Source: Gautieria morchelliformis (lineage: Eukaryota; Basidiomycota; Agaricomycetes; Gomphales; Gomphaceae). Taken from it: a stretch of DNA of 64,000 nucleotides. The notes under the pieces were generated by a model. It saw only the letters and a program-made list of their open reading frames with translations. It had not been told where the DNA came from and did no database searches. A program made the position numbers and the translations under genes. How positions within the stretch are numbered: position 1 is the stretch's first letter; each line of letters starts with the position of its first letter. Location of the stretch: positions 1-64,000 of the forward strand of contig WHVA01000113.1 in assembly GCA_015179125.1 (NCBI GenBank), written 5' to 3'. Shown in pieces: positions 1 to 10,070 of the stretch.

Positions 1-1371
1 TCCCTCGATTCCGACGGATTTCTCCGGTACAAGTCCCGGATTTACGTTCCGGCACCAACGATCTACGACTTCGCGTGCTCCAGCAAAGCCACGATCATCC
101 GCTCTCAGGACACCAAGGCCAGAACAAGACCCTCGACATAATCCGACGCACCTATACTTGGCCTCTCCTCCGCACGATGGTCCAAGACTACTGCAAGTCA
201 TCACCACCTGTATGCGAGCCAAGCCTCAACGTCACAAACCCTACGGCCTCCTGAAGCAACTTCCGATCCCGGAACAACCGTGGAATTCAATATCCATGGA
301 TTCATTGAGAAACTTCCTAAGTCATCCGGCTATGATACCATTCTAGTGATCGTTGACCGCCTCACAAAGCATCCATCTTTATTCCAACCTACGACACCAT
401 AACTTCCGCCCAGCTCGCACAGCTCTTTGTGCTCCACGTCTTTTTCCAAGCACGGAATCCCTTCCCATGTCACTTCCGACCGTGGATCCGAATTCGTGTC
501 CTCCTTTTTCCGCACACTCGGCAAGGCTCTCGACATGAAGCTCCACTTCACTTCCGGTTATCACCGAAGGAGACGACAAACGGAACGTACTAATCAAACC
601 CTTGAGCAGTATCTCCGCATCTATTGCAACTATCAACACAGCAATTGGTCCGACCTCCTTCCGCTCGCGGAATTTGCCTACAACAATGCGCCTTCCGCTA
701 CCACCGGAATTTCACCCTTTTACGCCAACAAGGGCTACCACCCGAATCTTGCCATCCACCCTGAACGCGACCTCGCCTCTGCAAGAGCCCGAGATTTCGT
801 TGTGGAACTTGACGACCTTCACCAGCACCTCCGAGAGAACATTACCGCTGCCCAGAAGAGATACCAAACTTCCGCCGATCGGAAACGCCTTCCGCAACCG
901 GCATTCGAGATAGGCGACAAAGCCTTTGTCAAAGCGGAAAACTTCCGCACCACTCGCCCCTCGAAGAAGCTCTCTGAGAAATACCTCGGTCCTTACGAAA
1001 TCATCGCTAAGGCCGGCAGTCGTTCTTTCACCCTCAGACTTCCTGACAATATGCGCGCAGTACATCCGGTATTCCATGTCTCCATGCTTGAACCCGCAGT
1101 TCCGAATACAATTCCGAATCGAGAACAACCTCCGCCTCCGCCAGTCGTCATTGACGGAGAACCGGAATATGAGATTTCGGAAATTCTCAACTCCAAGCTC
1201 GACAGAAGATACCGCTGCCAACTCCAGTACCTAGTCAAGTGGGCAGGCTATGAAAACACTGACGAAGAGACTTCGTGGATTTCCGCCACGGAACTTGACC
1301 ACGCCTCTGACCTCGTCTCTGACTTTCACAAGTCATATCCTGATAAGCCTGGCCCCGTTTCCGCGCCCTAG
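1..1371 (+). pseudogene. Element A pol: integrase and chromodomain, frameshifted
   Basis: This is the C-terminal part of a gypsy polyprotein that would integrate element cDNA. The 5' 420 bases encode the zinc-binding and early core region (CTTCMRAKPQ-like stretch, then MDF-type first Asp near 300), but the frame changes at about 300, 370 and 445, partly at T runs. From 427 a 314-residue frame is open. It holds the second core Asp in SDRGSEF, the Glu in RQTERTNQ, the GPYEII/HPVFHVSML region typical after the core, and a chromodomain at about residues 245-300 (YEISEIL, LQYLVKWAGY, SWI). The stop is at 1369-1371. The broken 5' frames make it a pseudogene as written, though some shifts could be base-calling errors. 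Element C encodes a close relative. Confidence 0.85.
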
Positions 1372-1494
1372 TCAATTCCGACCCCACTTCCGATACCCCC
1401 ATTTCTTACGGTTCTTAAGTCACACACATTTCCGACTAATTTTCCATTATGATTTCCGACACTTCAAGAAACTATGTTACAAGTTATTCGACCC

Positions 1495-2724
1495 CTACTC
1501 CTCCCTCATTGTTTCCGCCTCTTCCTTCTCCGCTTCCGCACCCTCTTCCGCATGCCCCATCGGCACACTCACCAACTCTGTCTCCACCCTCGAATCCACC
1601 ACCTGGCTCGGACCCGCTTCCACACCATCCTCCTCCTGCATCCGCCACTCCATTCGTTCCCGGAGCATATTGTTCCGCCACTGGAACTCCCGCTTGATCT
1701 GCTCCACAACCGTCGACAAAACCGTCATCTGGTTCTGGAAGCTCAACAGCTGTTGCTGTTGAACCACGGACATCTCCTCGAGCGTATTCCGAATCCCGCG
1801 CTGGGATCTCCGGATACCCCTCAGACACTCTGCAATGTCGAGCAGAGGCGACATATCAGCCTTCCCGGTCGCCGGAACCCCTTCCGCCGTCTTTTTCCCG
1901 CTCGACCTTGGTTTCGACTTAGGGGTTTCTGGCCCCTCGGTCTCGACTCTCCGCCTTTTCCGCTCCACCCTCGCGGAACAGCCGTCCACGACGCACCGCC
2001 TCTTCTTGTCGCGGCACCGTTCACAGGCGGTTTCCCGCGGATTTTCTGACCAGACGCATTCTAGTCCTTTTACCTCGCAGGTGTCACAGGGCGCCTTTTC
2101 TTCTTCCCCGTCCCTTGTCTTCCGTTCCGGGTCGCGGGATTCTCCGGCCCCAACTCCCGGAGGTCGACAATGCGGGCCATCTTGTTCTTCCTGGCCTGTT
2201 GAAATTCGTCCGCCCTCCTTTTCCGATCCGCCACAAGGTTCACAACAGGAACTACTTCCTGTTGTTTTCCCTTCCCTTCAGGAGACGGCGTGTGTTCCGC
2301 CGTGTCTTCCGACTCCGGTTCGGAATCGGATTCGACGATTATTTCTACCAAGTTTTTTTTAGTCAGTCTCGGGATGAGGCTCAGAACCTTTCCGACTCAC
2401 CCGGGATTGTTCCGTTTTCTCCGCCACGGCCTTGTTTTCCGCAGCCTTTTGGGCCGCATCCCGTTTCCGCTGTTCTTCACGGACGCGCGATTCCTCCTCG
2501 CGACGTTTGCGGTCACGCTCCTCCTTCTCTTTCCGCTCCCGTTCCAGACGCTCCTGTTCCTCGCGCTCTTTCTCTTTGCGCTCCTCCTCCAGACGCTCTT
2601 TCTCCTTCCGCGCCGCTTCCTCGGCCTCGCGTTTTTCGGCCAACTCCTTTTGCGCGAGCATGTCAGCAAAGTGTGCTTTCATCTCAGCACTGGTCATTTT
2701 GGAGAAGTCGACTGGAGTGCTCAT
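1495..2724 (-). pseudogene. Antisense gene inside element A: coiled-coil plus Zn(2)Cys(6)-like cluster protein
   Basis: The gene lies on the opposite strand to pol, between the pol stop and the PPT, starting at ATG 2724. Three blocks in two frames read as one protein. The first, about 120 residues, starts MSTPVDFSKMTSAEM and continues as an almost uninterrupted E/R/K segment likely to form a long charged helix. The second is an acidic block (SDSEPESED) with a basic KKKR end. The third begins with two CX2CX6C units (CDTCEVKGLEC and CERCRDKKRRC) separated by ten residues, followed by basic RVERKRRR, a probable coiled coil (about QQQQLLSFQNQM to MEWRMQEED) and an acidic tail. The spacing fits the fungal Zn(2)Cys(6) formula CX2CX6CX5-12CX2CX6-8C, but the basic residues sit in the second half, unlike GAL4. 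Frame changes fall near 2352-2359 (run of eight T on +) and near 2090 (A-rich run). The function is unknown; DNA binding is inferred from the cysteine pattern only. Confidence 0.72.
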
Positions 2725-2758
2725 GATGAACTAAACAGAAGACGCGTCTTGTTTCCCG

Positions 2759-2768
2759 CCTATATTTC
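2759..2768 (-). promoter_or_regulatory. TATA-like box of the antisense gene in element A
   Basis: Read on the minus strand this is GAAATATAGG. It lies about 40 bp upstream of the antisense ATG at 2724 and inside the PPT, so it is not part of the LTR. A CACGTG hexamer lies further upstream at 2795-2800. Element C has a TATA-like word at the same distance from its own antisense ATG. Confidence 0.45.
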
Positions 2769-2833
2769 AAACTCCGACGCGTTTGTTCACAGGTCACGTG
2801 ATTCCGACTTGTGGTCTCGCGGGGCTCGACCTT

Positions 2834-2843
2834 AGAAGGGAGA
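2834..2843 (+). other. Polypurine tract of element A
   Basis: AGAAGGGAGA lies three bases before the LTR start at 2847, as expected for the plus-strand primer of reverse transcription. Confidence 0.7.
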
Positions 2844-2846
2844 TAC

Positions 2847-3497
2847 TGTTACAACCGTTCATTTCCGACTTCCGACCCTCAGTTCCGCCATACATTCCGC
2901 CCCTCCGACATTTCCGCCATTCCGCCCTTGTACATTTCCCTTGTTCTTTCGACTCTATTACTCGGACCCACCGGACCCACCTCGCCATCCATCAAAACCA
3001 TATATCCGGTCACCCTTGTAGTTCGTTGTCAGATATGTTCTTCCGACCCCTTGTTCTTTGCCATTGTTCTACCTTACCCTGAACCCCCTTGTAGTCCCAT
3101 TGTTCCCAATTAGTTAGTTCCCACACATTGTACTCGACTTCCGCTTCCTCCGGAATTTGTTTAGTACAACACCATTACTTGTTGCTCTGCGCTTTGTATA
3201 AAAACCCCCTCATGTATGTCTGTTATTCTGCAATCAGATAATCACCTTCGATACTTGATTTCCTTCGCTCCATCTCCTGTTCTTAGCACAGCGAGTCTAG
3301 CTCGATCTCAGTCTCTCCGTCTTCCGCTTTCCGCCTCAGTTCTGACTCAAGTTCCGACCAAACCTTTGGCTCAGTACTTTCCGACTTCCGACTCATTTCC
3401 GAAATACCTAGGACGATAGTTCATTGGGGGCGCAACCTATAAGTTGAAGCCGCTGTCCTTTCCAGTTCTGACTTAGTGGAAATCTCGATACGTAACA
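2847..3497 (+). repeat. 3' LTR of element A (651 bp)
   Basis: It starts TGTTAC right after the PPT and ends GTAACA at 3497, giving perfect inverted ends. It then abuts sequence that is continuous with element B1 pol. It is saturated with the word TTCCG. No second copy is in the window. Confidence 0.85.
3196..3202 (+). promoter_or_regulatory. TATA box in the element A LTR
   Basis: TATAAAA in the middle of the LTR, in element orientation, at the expected U3/R boundary. Confidence 0.65.
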
Positions 3498-4523
3498 GGG
3501 CTTTGATCCAGGCTCCAACTCGATGGCATGGTCCCACAGCTTCCGTGGAGGCAGGGCATCAAATGACTCCTTGGCAAAGACGTCCTCCAACTCCCGCAGG
3601 TACTCTGGAATTTCCGCCTCCACTCTATCATGCTTCTTGGAGGCTTCAGCAAGGCGTTGCGAAATATTTCCGGTGGTGCAGATGTGTTCCGCTTCCGGTG
3701 GAAGGTTTACGTACAGCAAGTGCTCTCCTTCTGCCAGAGTGTCTTCCGGGCCGAGTCGTATGATGTTGGAGTCGGAATCAGAATCAGAATCAGAAGTGGG
3801 ACCCGGTTCAAATTCCGCTTCCGAGTCTTCTTCTGCAAGCAGTGGATGGGGGCCAGAACAACATGTCTGTATGAGCCGTTCGGTCTTCCGCTGCTCCTGG
3901 CGCTCCTTCGGCACTTCCGACCGGCACGTGTGACACTTGGCTGGGCATCGACCCATCAGTACCTTCCGAGTCTGCCAATTGATCTCCGGGTTGTGTTCCT
4001 GAAGCCAGGTAAATCCAAGGATGACGTCTTCCTTCCCCAGACTGGTGACTGCAAAGGAAGTACGTTCTGAGTTTCCATCGTAGCAGAGAATTGTGTCTAC
4101 TATCTCCGTGATTGACCCTGCCTCATTGGGGCTTCCATCCACATTGAACACCGGGATTGCACGTTGCAACTTCCGCGTGGTCAGTCGGTTCCGTTCCACA
4201 TAGTCATGGTCTATAAACTGACCAGTGGCCCTGCAATTGACAAGGGCGGGTCCGGATTTGACTTCCGCTGTATCTGTTGTCTGGATCTCCACCTTAATGA
4301 CTAGTGACTTGGGGCCAGGGGTGGCAGAAACAACATAGCGCTTCGGGAGGCGTCTCTCCCAAGGGCGGATGCGGGATGGATGGGGTGTCGGATTTGGTTT
4401 TAGTGTGACTTTATCCGGTGGTTCTGTACGAAGTGAGGGGTGTGGGGGGTTTTCATTCTCTACTTCAAGACAGGCAAACCGGTTATGTACAGGCAGCAGG
4501 GGCACACATCTCACCTGCTGCAT
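3498..4523 (-). pseudogene. B1 pol N-terminus: aspartic protease and start of reverse transcriptase
   Basis: The frame opens at ATG 4523, overlapping the gag stop (4511-4513) by 13 bases in the -1 frame. It contains the retropepsin-like domain, but the active site reads NCRATGQF where B2 has DCGATGQF, so the catalytic Asp is lost. Downstream come an acidic serine linker (SDSDSDSDS) and the RT N-terminal region ending at ELEPGSKP. The frame then runs into the LTR of element A to 3408, which adds about 30 unrelated codons. RT palm, RNase H and integrase are absent here because A is inserted at 3498. Confidence 0.85.
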
Positions 4524-6725
4524 GTCACAAAATCCGACGCATCTTCCACTTCCGATGCACCATGTTCCGCATTTTCGGAAATTCCTTCCACAGTGAGCAC
4601 TCCACGTATGTCTGCGAGTGCGAGGAACTCTGGAAGGAGCTCAAGTGTCTCCTCTGTGGTCATAAGCCGGATGTCAAAGGCTTGGGGGCACTCGCGGGCA
4701 TAGTGGCCTGTTTGTCGGCATCGGAAGTGTCACGACCGGTTTATTTCTCCTACTGCGCTACCTCTATGTTCCCCCTCGTCACTCCCTAGCATCTTCGCCA
4801 GAGTTCGCCGCACCTACCGACCACTTCCCCTCTACGTTCACCCTACCCGCTGTTTGCCCCATTCTCCGAACCGCTATTCGCTCCTCGCGCATTTTGTTAG
4901 CAGGCACGGCATTGAATATGATCGATACCATTCACCCGGCATGATGGCTCATCATAAACCCCATCATCTTCTTAATCCGACCCCATTGGGTGTTCGTATG
5001 GCCAAGGCGTGATCGCAGGACGTCTCTTCCATAGGTCATGCAGGATCAACCCAGTAAATGGAGAGTCCGTGCAGGGTAGCATGTACGTGGGTCCCAAGAC
5101 ATGGTTTTGTCCATAAATGCCTTCGCTCCCTTTATTCTCCGTCGTTTCGCGTTCTCATTCTCCCCTCACTCTATTGTATGTTTATTCCATCTACCTAGTA
5201 TCATGACCACGCACCCCTATCCAACCCCGACTTGTGACGGCCTCTTTCCTATTCGCTGATACCTTACGAGCATTCTATATAAGTAGTTTACATTCGCATG
5301 TATATTCCCCAGTTCAATTATCATACGTCGTCCATCTTGTGCAAACTTGACCTCGCTGTGATCATCGTCTTGAGCCTCTCCTTGAAGATTTCTATCTTTG
5401 ACCAGCCAAGGACTTAGGCATCACTGGTGAGTTCTCATACTTCATCTTTGTTACCTTAGCCTTCGAACTACTTTCTGTGCTGTTGGCAAAGGGCTCCTAA
5501 GGAGCACCTTCGCCAGCGAAGGGACTGTCGAAACTTGGACAGCCCTTCCGCAATATCTTGCACGTTGCGTCGTCAAGTACTGCGAGCTGTTTCACTACGA
5601 CTGTAGACAGGGCGAGCCCCGTTCGGGCAACCCCTTTGTTTCATGAACATTCATCGGTTCACCTATTTGCCGAACGGCATACCTCTTCGCACAAGTTATT
5701 CGGGCATTCGTTGTGTTCACTAATACACGATATTAACACCTAAAAACCAATCTTGACAACAGGAAGCAGGTGATGGTTCCGTGGCCTTTTCCGCGCATGC
5801 AGTCAACATCCATCGGGGCAGGGCCACTCTTCGAGGGAGGGGGGCTAGGGCTCCTAATAGGAGCAGGCAGAACAACCATCGGAAATATTTTCCGTGTGGG
5901 AATGAATGCACTTCCGGGTTTTGGCACAGGTGGAGTGGGATGAGTGGAACTGCGTGTCATGTTCCGGTTTGTCTCCACAAAGGCCTCGTTTGCTTCCCTG
6001 TTTCGGGACACCCTCTGCGCAGCTTGGTACCACCCTTCCGGGTCACCAAAATCTGGAGCTCCATCCCCAACCAGCGCAACTTGGTTCTGGAGTGTCGGAT
6101 CAAGCCCTCGTCGAAATTTGATGACAATCGTCTTGTCGTTGTCATACTCCGCAAGGTCAATGAGCTCCTGGAAGCGGTCAATGTAGTCATCGACCGGATC
6201 CTTGGCCTGGTACCAGCTGGTCCCCTCGAGCTTCGTAAGGGCTGTGAGCTGCTCATTTTTCGGGCAGAACTGGTTGGAAAATGTTTTCTCGAAGGTGTCC
6301 CAGTCCCGGAAGTAGTTCCCCTTGCCCTTTGCTTCATGTCGGATCACCTTGTTTGCAAAACGGGCTGCACGATGCGACTTGAAAAAGGACAGTGCCCAGT
6401 GAATCCGAGCCTGGTCATTTGGAAAGAGGTCTCCGACAATTGCGAAGTAGATGCTACATGTGTTGAAGAATGCGCGTCCCTTCTCCCGATCTCCGTCAAA
6501 GTCCACCGGAGTTGCAGGTTTGACCTTTGCCAACTTCGCAGACATCCTCTTTTCCGCCAGTTCCGCTTTTCCGAAATCCGGCTCATCCAGCATTGCATTT
6601 CCACCACCTTGTGGAATATATAACTTAGCCAAAATCATTTGTAAGGCTGTTTCAATCGCGTCGGTCTTCATCCGGTTCCGCATCAATTCCTCCTCCATAT
6701 TCCGAAGGCGATCATCCAAATCCAT
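4511..6725 (-). pseudogene. B1 gag, split by solo LTR E1
   Basis: This is the structural capsid protein of the element. It starts at ATG 6725 (MDLDDRLRNMEEE) with a coiled N-terminus, then the retrotransposon-gag region (FFNTCSIYFAIVGDLFP, FRDWDTFEKTFSNQFCP, DDYIDRFQELI). The CCHC knuckle is cut: the part up to its first Cys lies right of E1 (near 5766) and the remainder (CRQTGHYAREC-like) lies left of E1 (near 4715). Rejoining across E1 and one copy of GGAAG restores the frame seen in relatives. The gag stop is TGA at 4511-4513, overlapping the pol ATG. No other frameshift is visible, unlike B2. Confidence 0.83.
4728..5761 (+). repeat. Solo LTR E1 (family E) in B1 gag
   Basis: One of four related 1.0-1.4 kb units with TG...CA ends. 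It is flanked by GGAAG at 4723-4727 and 5762-5766, a 5-bp target duplication. It has a TATA box (TATATAAG, 5276-5283), which sets the orientation, and two short perfect hairpins at 5493-5505 and 5507-5522. It carries no reading frame of interest. Its right end has three extra bases (ACA) compared with the other copies. Confidence 0.85.
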
Positions 6726-6912
6726 GTCAGAAGGGGAAATATGGGACGGGATTTCCGGAGTTGGGAGCTCGACGTAAGAAGAGGTGCTGTCGTATACCGT
6801 GTGCGCGGAAGAGGTTGCGATCTCCGAGTCGCTGTCTCCGATTCCGAACGCACCTATGGCGAATGCAACGCGCAGTATGACCGCCGGTGCTCTAGGGGAG
6901 AGACTTTTCTGC

Positions 6913-7162
6913 TGTAAGGGCAACCCTGGCCGGTTGTGGAGATCACACTACCACACAACTGACTGACAAGGGGAAATCCAAAGTATGGAAATTGGAGTGG
7001 AACTGGCAAGGCGAACAGAACTGGTGGAAGCTCTCCCACAAGCGGAATCATTTCCGAAAGCGGAGGCGGAGATGGAATTGGAACCGGAAGCGGAGTCGGA
7101 AATGGAGTCGGAACTGGGTGTGGTGTCGGAACTGGAAATGGAAAACAGGGTGTCCCCTGACA
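6913..7162 (-). repeat. 5' LTR of B1, internally deleted (250 bp)
   Basis: The ends match the B2 LTR (TGTCAGGGG start at 7162; TTACA end at 6913), but a stretch of about 230 bp that includes the TATA region is missing at about 6985. This copy should lack promoter function. Confidence 0.85.
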
Positions 7163-7169
7163 ATAATCC

Positions 7170-8865
7170 CTACAGGACAATCACTTCTGCATCTGTTGAC
7201 CAGTCGTGGTTTGGACATCCCAACGACACGCCCGTTGATGTCAGGGCACAGCCCTTCATCCTGTTCTTGAATGAAACATCGGGACTTTCACTCCAGGGAC
7301 GTGAGGGAGCAATATTACAAAGGAGAGTAGTTGTGCGGTTTGAATACAAGTGCCGAGGGGCCTGTGCCTTGGCATCGGACACGTCTGCCTCTGCGACCGA
7401 GTCCGACCAAGAAGATAAAGGTTCTAACCATCTCACGCAACGTAAAATGCGTTGGAAACAATGCCCAGGTGAAGTTACACTTGTGGTACTGTCTCTGTTT
7501 TATTTAACTATTGTAGCGCTAATGATCCGGTCATACAGCTTGAGGCTTATGCTGATGACTTGACTCGTGTCACCGTCTGGCAAGCAGGTACTCACGAAGA
7601 TGCAAATCCAACAGAGTTACTTTGGTCTCGGCGTTTGCGTAGCCTGGTATCTGAGCGGCTGAGGCTGGTAGGTGTCAAGGCTACAACGGTTCTGTGCGGT
7701 ATGTACCTTACCTACTGCAAATACCTTCAGGAGAAACCCACATAAAATTGCGTTACAGAGCTAGTTAACCAGTATTGGACCCCGTTGCTCACTTCCAGAC
7801 CAACGAATGCCCCAACTGACATAAGTGACAACTTCCCAACATTCCGCAGGCCAACTGCCAAACAGATCAGGCAGTTGTTACCTGCCATCATTCGCCGAGC
7901 ACAGCTCAACCAGGATCCGTTCACTGCTGTCACAATCCTGAGGAATTGCAATCCGCACAATATCTACAAGTGCGTCCCTACGCATATATCCATCGCAAAC
8001 CGTTATTCCTGACATATTTTTACCAAATTTGTAGCTTTATCCCTGATAATTCAAGAAAACCTGATAGTCAGTCCCGATTCACATGCGCTATGGCAGATGG
8101 TTTCACTCTGGAGAATTTAATTCTCCACAGCACACGGGATGGGTTGGCCGCAGATACCAGCTGGCGCAATAAAAATGAGAACCGTGCTGCCGTTACGTTC
8201 CTGATTGCGGTCAATCAGCATCAACACTTTGTTCCAGGTCAGTCATTGTGAGTTGCTGTGGTGTATTGTATCTAATGGGAGCCGTTCATCTACTGTGATG
8301 TATGTAGGATCGGTATTGCTGTCTGCAAATGTATGCACACAGACCTTAGCCACATACCTGGAAGCTACCAAGGTCAAAGTAGGACAATGAGCAAAAGAGA
8401 TTAACACAGGTACGTATATTCCTGAAAGTCATATCGTCTTAATCTCATACATCGGAAGATCCTAACTGCATTGCGTCCCCTAGGGTGTACATGACCCTCG
8501 ATTCTGCAGACGTTTCCAATGCCCGAGAATCCACAAGTGTAGAAAGGGCTCGAGTGGAACACGCAGCGACCAACAAAACACGAGAGACTAGGTTATCTTT
8601 AGCTATAGATGCAGCTCTGGAGGTTGGGTCTGCTCTAGCTACAGATCAACTACCCTTGATTCGACTTGTGAAGACCACCGAGGGATGGAAAGCATCCGCC
8701 GGTGCTCTTCCACATGGTAAACTGCGAGCACAGGATACCTCTGGTGACGGCTTGGCAATAAATCACACGGGCACTCAGAAGACCTCCAACCCTACGCGAA
8801 AGCGAAGCCCTGAAGGAGTCCTGGCACCGGCAGATGTAGGGTGGCATCTGCGGCCCCGAAAATAG
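7170..8865 (+). pseudogene. Decayed multi-exon gene, possibly a MULE-like transposase
   Basis: Several blocks read as exons joined by good short introns: 7700-7757 (GTATGT...TTACAG), 7971-8032 (GTGCGT...CTGAC...TTGTAG), 8239-8308 (GTCAGT...TGTAG) and 8411-8483 (GTACGT...CTAAC...CCCTAG). The exon text includes FEYKCRGAC, QLEAYADDL, TVWQAGTHE, IIRRAQLNQDPF, DTSWRNKNENRAAVTFL and SANVCTQTLATYLEATK. The DTSW...N...P/A..FL pattern resembles the first catalytic Asp region of MULE transposases, and the rest resembles a repeated uncharacterised family of basidiomycetes; this is recognition from memory and not proven. A frame slip near 7517 and an in-frame stop near 8388 break it, and the last block (8485-8865) may be its C-terminus after an internal deletion. 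B1 abuts its 5' side. Confidence 0.45.
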
Positions 8866-9239
8866 TTCATCAAGTAAATCAATGTAAAATTATTAGAAAT
8901 ATGCAGATGTACTGGGCACAGTGGCTCTCATTAATGTGCACTAGATCTACCCTAATAACGCCGGGGGATGGATTCCGTTCAAGGCTGCAAGAAGCAGAAC
9001 ATACGGTGGTATTAAGACTGTACAAACACAATGATCTACTTATAACTGAATGAACTTTAAAGATATTATGACAAGGATAATTGTGTCAGAATGTGCTAAT
9101 GGAGAGCTTTCGATTGAGACCCAGTTCATGTTTTTTGGTGGTGTTGGGGAGTAACGGCTTAATGTTGAGACGGTTTAGTTATATTCGAGGACAGGCGGCT
9201 GTTCGGCGGAGACAGAATTGCATTCCCATGAGACATTAT
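8866..9239. other. No gene seen
   Basis: Moderately AT-rich sequence without a supported reading frame or repeat. Confidence 0.5.
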
Positions 9240-10070
9240 TATGCCTTGCAATACAAATAGCGAGAAAATGGTCAAACAAATGTAGACAAAGTGACTATGT
9301 GTGTGTGTGCCTGATGCGTCCAATTGCTCTGTTATCTGCAACTAGACAGCTCGGTGCAATGTGGTATACTGTAAGGGACAAAATCGGGAAGAGAGAATAC
9401 ACTTGACGCACGAGATCGATTGCCCGTCAGCCTTTGTAGGGTGAAGAATCTCCCTCTGAGCATCTTGCCCAAGAACTCTTGTGCCACCCGGCAGGAGTAA
9501 CTACTAACCGAGGAAAGGCGATCATTGCGGCGCCACCACACATCTCCGCTAGCAGATGCGAGGCACAGCAGGTGTTACATAAAAATTGCCTCGTAGTGTT
9601 GAGGCACCGTGCAAATGGAGAGCAGAGCTGCATTGCCATCAGTGACGAGACGAGGTGATGGACCCGAGTGTCTGGAAGCGACGCTTCCAACCAGTGTACA
9701 CGTAACCAGACCACGTAAGATCAGGGTCACGTGGATAGCGAGTTGGGCAGCGTTCCTCTTGGCATGTCAGTTAAATGAGCGTGGGAACGCAATGACATTT
9801 GGTACCGGCAGAGCGGATGGCCCATGCGTGCCAGGCACCCGCATTCGCCGCCACACTCCCAGACACGAGGAGAAAGTACAAGCCGCGAGATGGGTATGAA
9901 TGTGACTATCGCGCAGAGCGCACAGGGGGACGCCGAGGTGCAGATATTATGGAACATTCGCATTTAGCGTCAGGATCGAGGCCTTTAGTCTACTTAGTGT
10001 GCACGAGTGGCGTGATCGGTCTATTTATACACAAAATTTTAGAGGGCTCCTCATGTCAGACTGCCTTGTT
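9240..10070 (+). repeat. Dispersed repeat F1 (uninterrupted copy)
   Basis: It matches, in reverse orientation, 59239-60115 plus 61476-61600. Shared landmarks include a GTGTGTGTGCCTGATG stretch, CTCTGAGCATCTTGCC, TGTGCCACCCGGCAGGAG and GAGGGCTCCTCAT. A TATTTATAC word near 10021 in both copies could be a TATA box, so it may be an LTR of unknown family. This copy contains the empty site for solo LTR E4 at about 9310-9320. No coding potential was seen. Confidence 0.7.

Larger units (their letters stand above)
1..3497 (+). mobile_element. Ty3/gypsy element A, 3' portion (chromovirus with antisense gene)
   Basis: This is an LTR retrotransposon cut by the window start. The visible order is integrase core, chromodomain, an antisense gene, polypurine tract and 3' LTR. 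Its right end is exact. At 3497 the sequence switches to the interrupted pol gene of element B1, which matches the intact copy B2 (around 17627) up to that point. The LTR ends TGTTAC...GTAACA form a perfect terminal inverted repeat. Integrase order downstream of RT and the chromodomain place it among Ty3/gypsy chromoviruses. The 5' half, 5' LTR and partner target duplication lie outside the window. Confidence 0.87.
3498..7162 (-). mobile_element. Ty3/gypsy element B1, 5' half, interrupted by A and by solo LTR E1
   Basis: This is a minus-strand relative of the complete copy B2. The order read leftward is 5' LTR (7162-6913), gag (from 6725) and pol (from 4523), stopping abruptly at 3498 where element A is inserted. 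Its gag is split by E1 at 4728-5761. Compared with B2 it shows many CG-to-CA/TG changes, including loss of the protease catalytic Asp, and its LTR has lost about 230 bp. It is an old, dead copy. The rest of B1 must lie beyond the 5' LTR of A, outside the window. Confidence 0.87.

Noticed and set aside
2340-2365. Run of eight T near 2352 as a programmed frameshift site in the antisense gene
   Set aside because: A stop (TAA) precedes the run in the upstream frame whatever its length, so simple slippage does not join the frames; an upstream indel is more likely.
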